Of a DNA stretch of 6,206 nt, positions 4,819 to 6,206 are shown piece after piece (within the stretch, counting starts at the first letter, position 1; every line of letters begins with the position of its first letter). Below the pieces are notes generated by a model. That model was not told the origin of the DNA. It did no database searches and worked only from the letters and a program-made list of their open reading frames with translations. Source of the stretch: Verrucomicrobiota bacterium (GTDB taxonomy: Bacteria > Verrucomicrobiota > Verrucomicrobiia > Limisphaerales > UBA1100); assembly GCA_028872685.1 (NCBI GenBank), contig JAPKEI010000169.1, positions 1-6,206 on the forward strand. The letters are read 5' to 3'. A program made the position numbers and the translations under genes.

Positions 4819-5956
4819 ATTTGTTTAGCGCGTCTCGGAGTTTTCCCTGAAACTCCTCAAAGTCCAAGCCTAATTTTCGATACGGCCCGGTGCCGGCTTT
4901 TGCCTTAATAAGCGCGTTTAGCGTGTCAATCCGCTCCTGCGTGGCCGGATGCGTACTTAATATAGATAATGCGCCATTCATATTGATCCCCTCCGCTTCC
5001 GCTTGTTCCTTTTGGATCGTCTCAAAAAAATTTACCATCCCGCGCGGATTAATATTTGCCTTCATCAAATATCCGAATCCCACCGCATCCGCTTCCCGCT
5101 CGTGATCGCGCGAAAACTTCATCGAAAGCAAATATGGCGCATTATTGACCAACACTGCCGCAATCCCGCTTACGTCACCAAAGAGCCCAGACAAAATTGC
5201 GTACAACCCCACCATCTCCACCAGATTGCGCATGCTGTGCTGCTCTTCAACGTGCGCAAGTTCGTGAGCCATCACCCCCAGCACCTCCTCTGCCGAGCCC
5301 GCTTTTAGCAGTAGCCCTGTGTGAATCGCCATCGTGCCGCCCGGTAACGCGAACGCGTTCAGCGTGGAATCCTCGATGATATGAAATTTGAAGGTATAAC
5401 GCGTGCTTCCGATCGCCTCAATCAACGGCGCTGAGAGCTTTTCAAATTCTTCGAGCACCGCCTCATCCTTAACCAGTTGATTCGCCGCCGCGTGTGAGCC
5501 GAACGCCGCCTTACCAATCTTCTCCTCCATTTCCACTGGGATTCGCTTGGCCACCGCGTGGGCCATTGGATCCTTGCCCCACCACAACCCCAGCCCCAGA
5601 GCCGCGAACAAACCCAAAAACATAAACGTCACCGCTCGGCTCAACCACCGCGTGCGCCGCACCCGACTGCGCGTACCCGCCATTCGCGTGTCCTTCGCAA
5701 ACACCGGGTGTTTCAAAATCCCCTGGTCCGTCGTGAAAAATGTCCACCCCTTCTGTTCCGGGTGTTTGAAAAACAACATTCGGTTTGATGCCCCGCCCAA
5801 CTCCGTTTGAATGCCTGTAACTGGCATCTCCACCTCCCCGTCTTCCGAGACAAACTTCACACTCACCGGACTTACCACCAACGTTCCCGAGGTCTTCCCA
5901 TTTGGCAACGATTCCTGAAACGCTCCGCCTTCAAATTTCCATTGGACCTCACTCAT
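4817..5956 (-). CDS. Membrane-anchored M48-family zinc metalloprotease
   Basis: A 379-residue protease from the ATG at 5956; an in-frame TTG 21 bases upstream would add seven residues but is less likely. Residues 1-90 are a beta-rich, PH-like extra domain of the kind found at the N-terminus of some bacterial M48 proteases. A basic stretch (91-108, many Arg) is followed by one hydrophobic helix (about 109-127). By the positive-inside rule this puts the N-terminal domain in the cytoplasm and the catalytic domain in the periplasm. The M48 peptidase core carries H-E-L-A-H (231-235; zinc ligands His231 and His235, catalytic Glu232) and E-R-E-A-D (286-290; third ligand Glu288). The conserved S-T-H-P motif is at 334-337. 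Relatives such as BepA and LoiP act in envelope protein quality control. It leads the operon, ten bases ahead of the first AIM24 gene. All catalytic residues are present. Confidence 0.92.
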   Translation of the reverse strand: MSEVQWKFEGGAFQESLPNGKTSGTLVVSPVSVKFVSEDGEVEMPVTGIQTELGGASNRMLFFKHPEQKGWTFFTTDQGILKHPVFAKDTRMAGTRSRVRRTRWLSRAVTFMFLGLFAALGLGLWWGKDPMAHAVAKRIPVEMEEKIGKAAFGSHAAANQLVKDEAVLEEFEKLSAPLIEAIGSTRYTFKFHIIEDSTLNAFALPGGTMAIHTGLLLKAGSAEEVLGVMAHELAHVEEQHSMRNLVEMVGLYAILSGLFGDVSGIAAVLVNNAPYLLSMKFSRDHEREADAVGFGYLMKANINPRGMVNFFETIQKEQAEAEGINMNGALSILSTHPATQERIDTLNALIKAKAGTGPYRKLGLDFEEFQGKLRDALNK

Positions 5957-6013
5957 GCGGGTATGAAAACGTACCAATTGAATCAGTGAAAGGAAAAACT
6001 CACAGAGAAAAAC
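5957..6013 (-). promoter_or_regulatory. Short gap upstream of the protease gene
   Basis: Fifty-seven bases separate the stop of the upstream gene from the protease start. On the - strand it is T-rich (two TTTTT runs near the upstream stop) with only a weak GTGA/TCAC stem, so there is no strong terminator. A promoter could fit, but no convincing -35/-10 pair was found. Read-through from the upstream gene is therefore possible. Confidence 0.3.
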
Positions 6014-6206
6014 CTACCCCAACGTTGGCAGCACTTTTTCCACTCGGGCGCGTTTGAGGCGGGCGAAGACGGGGAGGCCTTGTTCGGTGGGGAGATGTAG
6101 CTCGCCTTGGATGAGGGGGCGGGCGTAGGTGATGAATTTTTCGTTGGGCAACCAGCCGTCGGCATCGATCCAATCGCGCGGGATGACGCGTTCCTGGTTG
6201 GCGATG
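6014..6206 (-). CDS. 6-phosphofructokinase, C-terminal part (partial)
   Basis: The last 63 codons of a gene that enters from the right edge and stops with TAG at 6014-6016. The visible sequence contains R-V-I-P-R-D-W-I-D (6-14), then F-I-T-Y-A-R-P-L-I-Q-G-E (24-35) and P-V-F-A-R-L-K near the end. The order R-x-P-x-x-W-I followed by F-x-x-Y-A-x-P-L-I-Q-G-E is what I recall from the C-termini of phosphofructokinases of the group that includes pyrophosphate-dependent enzymes. Such an enzyme phosphorylates fructose 6-phosphate in glycolysis. The active-site region lies outside the window, so ATP or pyrophosphate dependence cannot be decided. It is on the same strand as the protease operon, 57 bases upstream of it. 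Confidence 0.65.
   Translation of the reverse strand, partial: IANQERVIPRDWIDADGWLPNEKFITYARPLIQGELHLPTEQGLPVFARLKRARVEKVLPTLG

Noticed and set aside
5983..6165. - strand open frame of 60 codons near the right edge
   Set aside because: It overlaps the phosphofructokinase C-terminus in another frame and is Ser/Pro-rich without motifs.

Overview
The window looks like a piece of a chromosome from a Verrucomicrobia/Planctomycetes-type bacterium, most likely a Limisphaerales/Pedosphaera-like verrucomicrobium. This placement is an inference from the protein flavour (a GYF_2 domain fused to AIM24, tandem AIM24 genes with an M48 protease, a TerB protein, a short lipoprotein), weak or absent Shine-Dalgarno sequences, moderately high GC, and palindromic or heptamer repeats between genes. 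No rRNA, tRNA, CRISPR, transposase or phage gene was seen.

Left part (1-2544). A small predicted lipoprotein gene (90-536, +) is followed by about 395 bases without a convincing gene (537-931). That stretch is rich in hairpins and ends in heptamer repeats arranged as a large inverted repeat (861-929). These repeats run up to the 5' end of a thioredoxin-type arsenate reductase gene (arsC, about 932-1348, +), which has no ATG start. A TerB-family gene (1345-1824, -) converges on arsC with a 4-base overlap. A 129-base divergent intergenic region carrying a REP-like palindrome separates terB from an NADPH-dependent FMN reductase-family gene (1954-2544, +). That gene ends directly against the stop codon of the leftward operon.

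Right part (2545-6206, all on the - strand). Read in the direction of transcription: the 3' end of a probable 6-phosphofructokinase gene; a membrane-anchored M48 zinc metalloprotease with an extra N-terminal domain; and three consecutive AIM24/TIGR00266-family genes, the last with an N-terminal GYF_2 domain. Gaps of 10, 3 and 6 bases make the protease and three AIM24 genes a clear operon. The phosphofructokinase gene is 57 bases upstream and may or may not be co-transcribed.

How the genes may work together. The M48-AIM24-AIM24-GYF/AIM24 cluster is the most interesting unit. It pairs a protease predicted to face the periplasm, with its extra domain in the cytoplasm, with three diverged soluble beta-rich paralogues, one carrying a peptide-binding-type adaptor domain. 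A membrane-stress or protein-quality role is plausible but is inference. The arsC, terB and flavin reductase genes give the left side a loose oxyanion/redox-stress theme; their orientations show they are not one operon.
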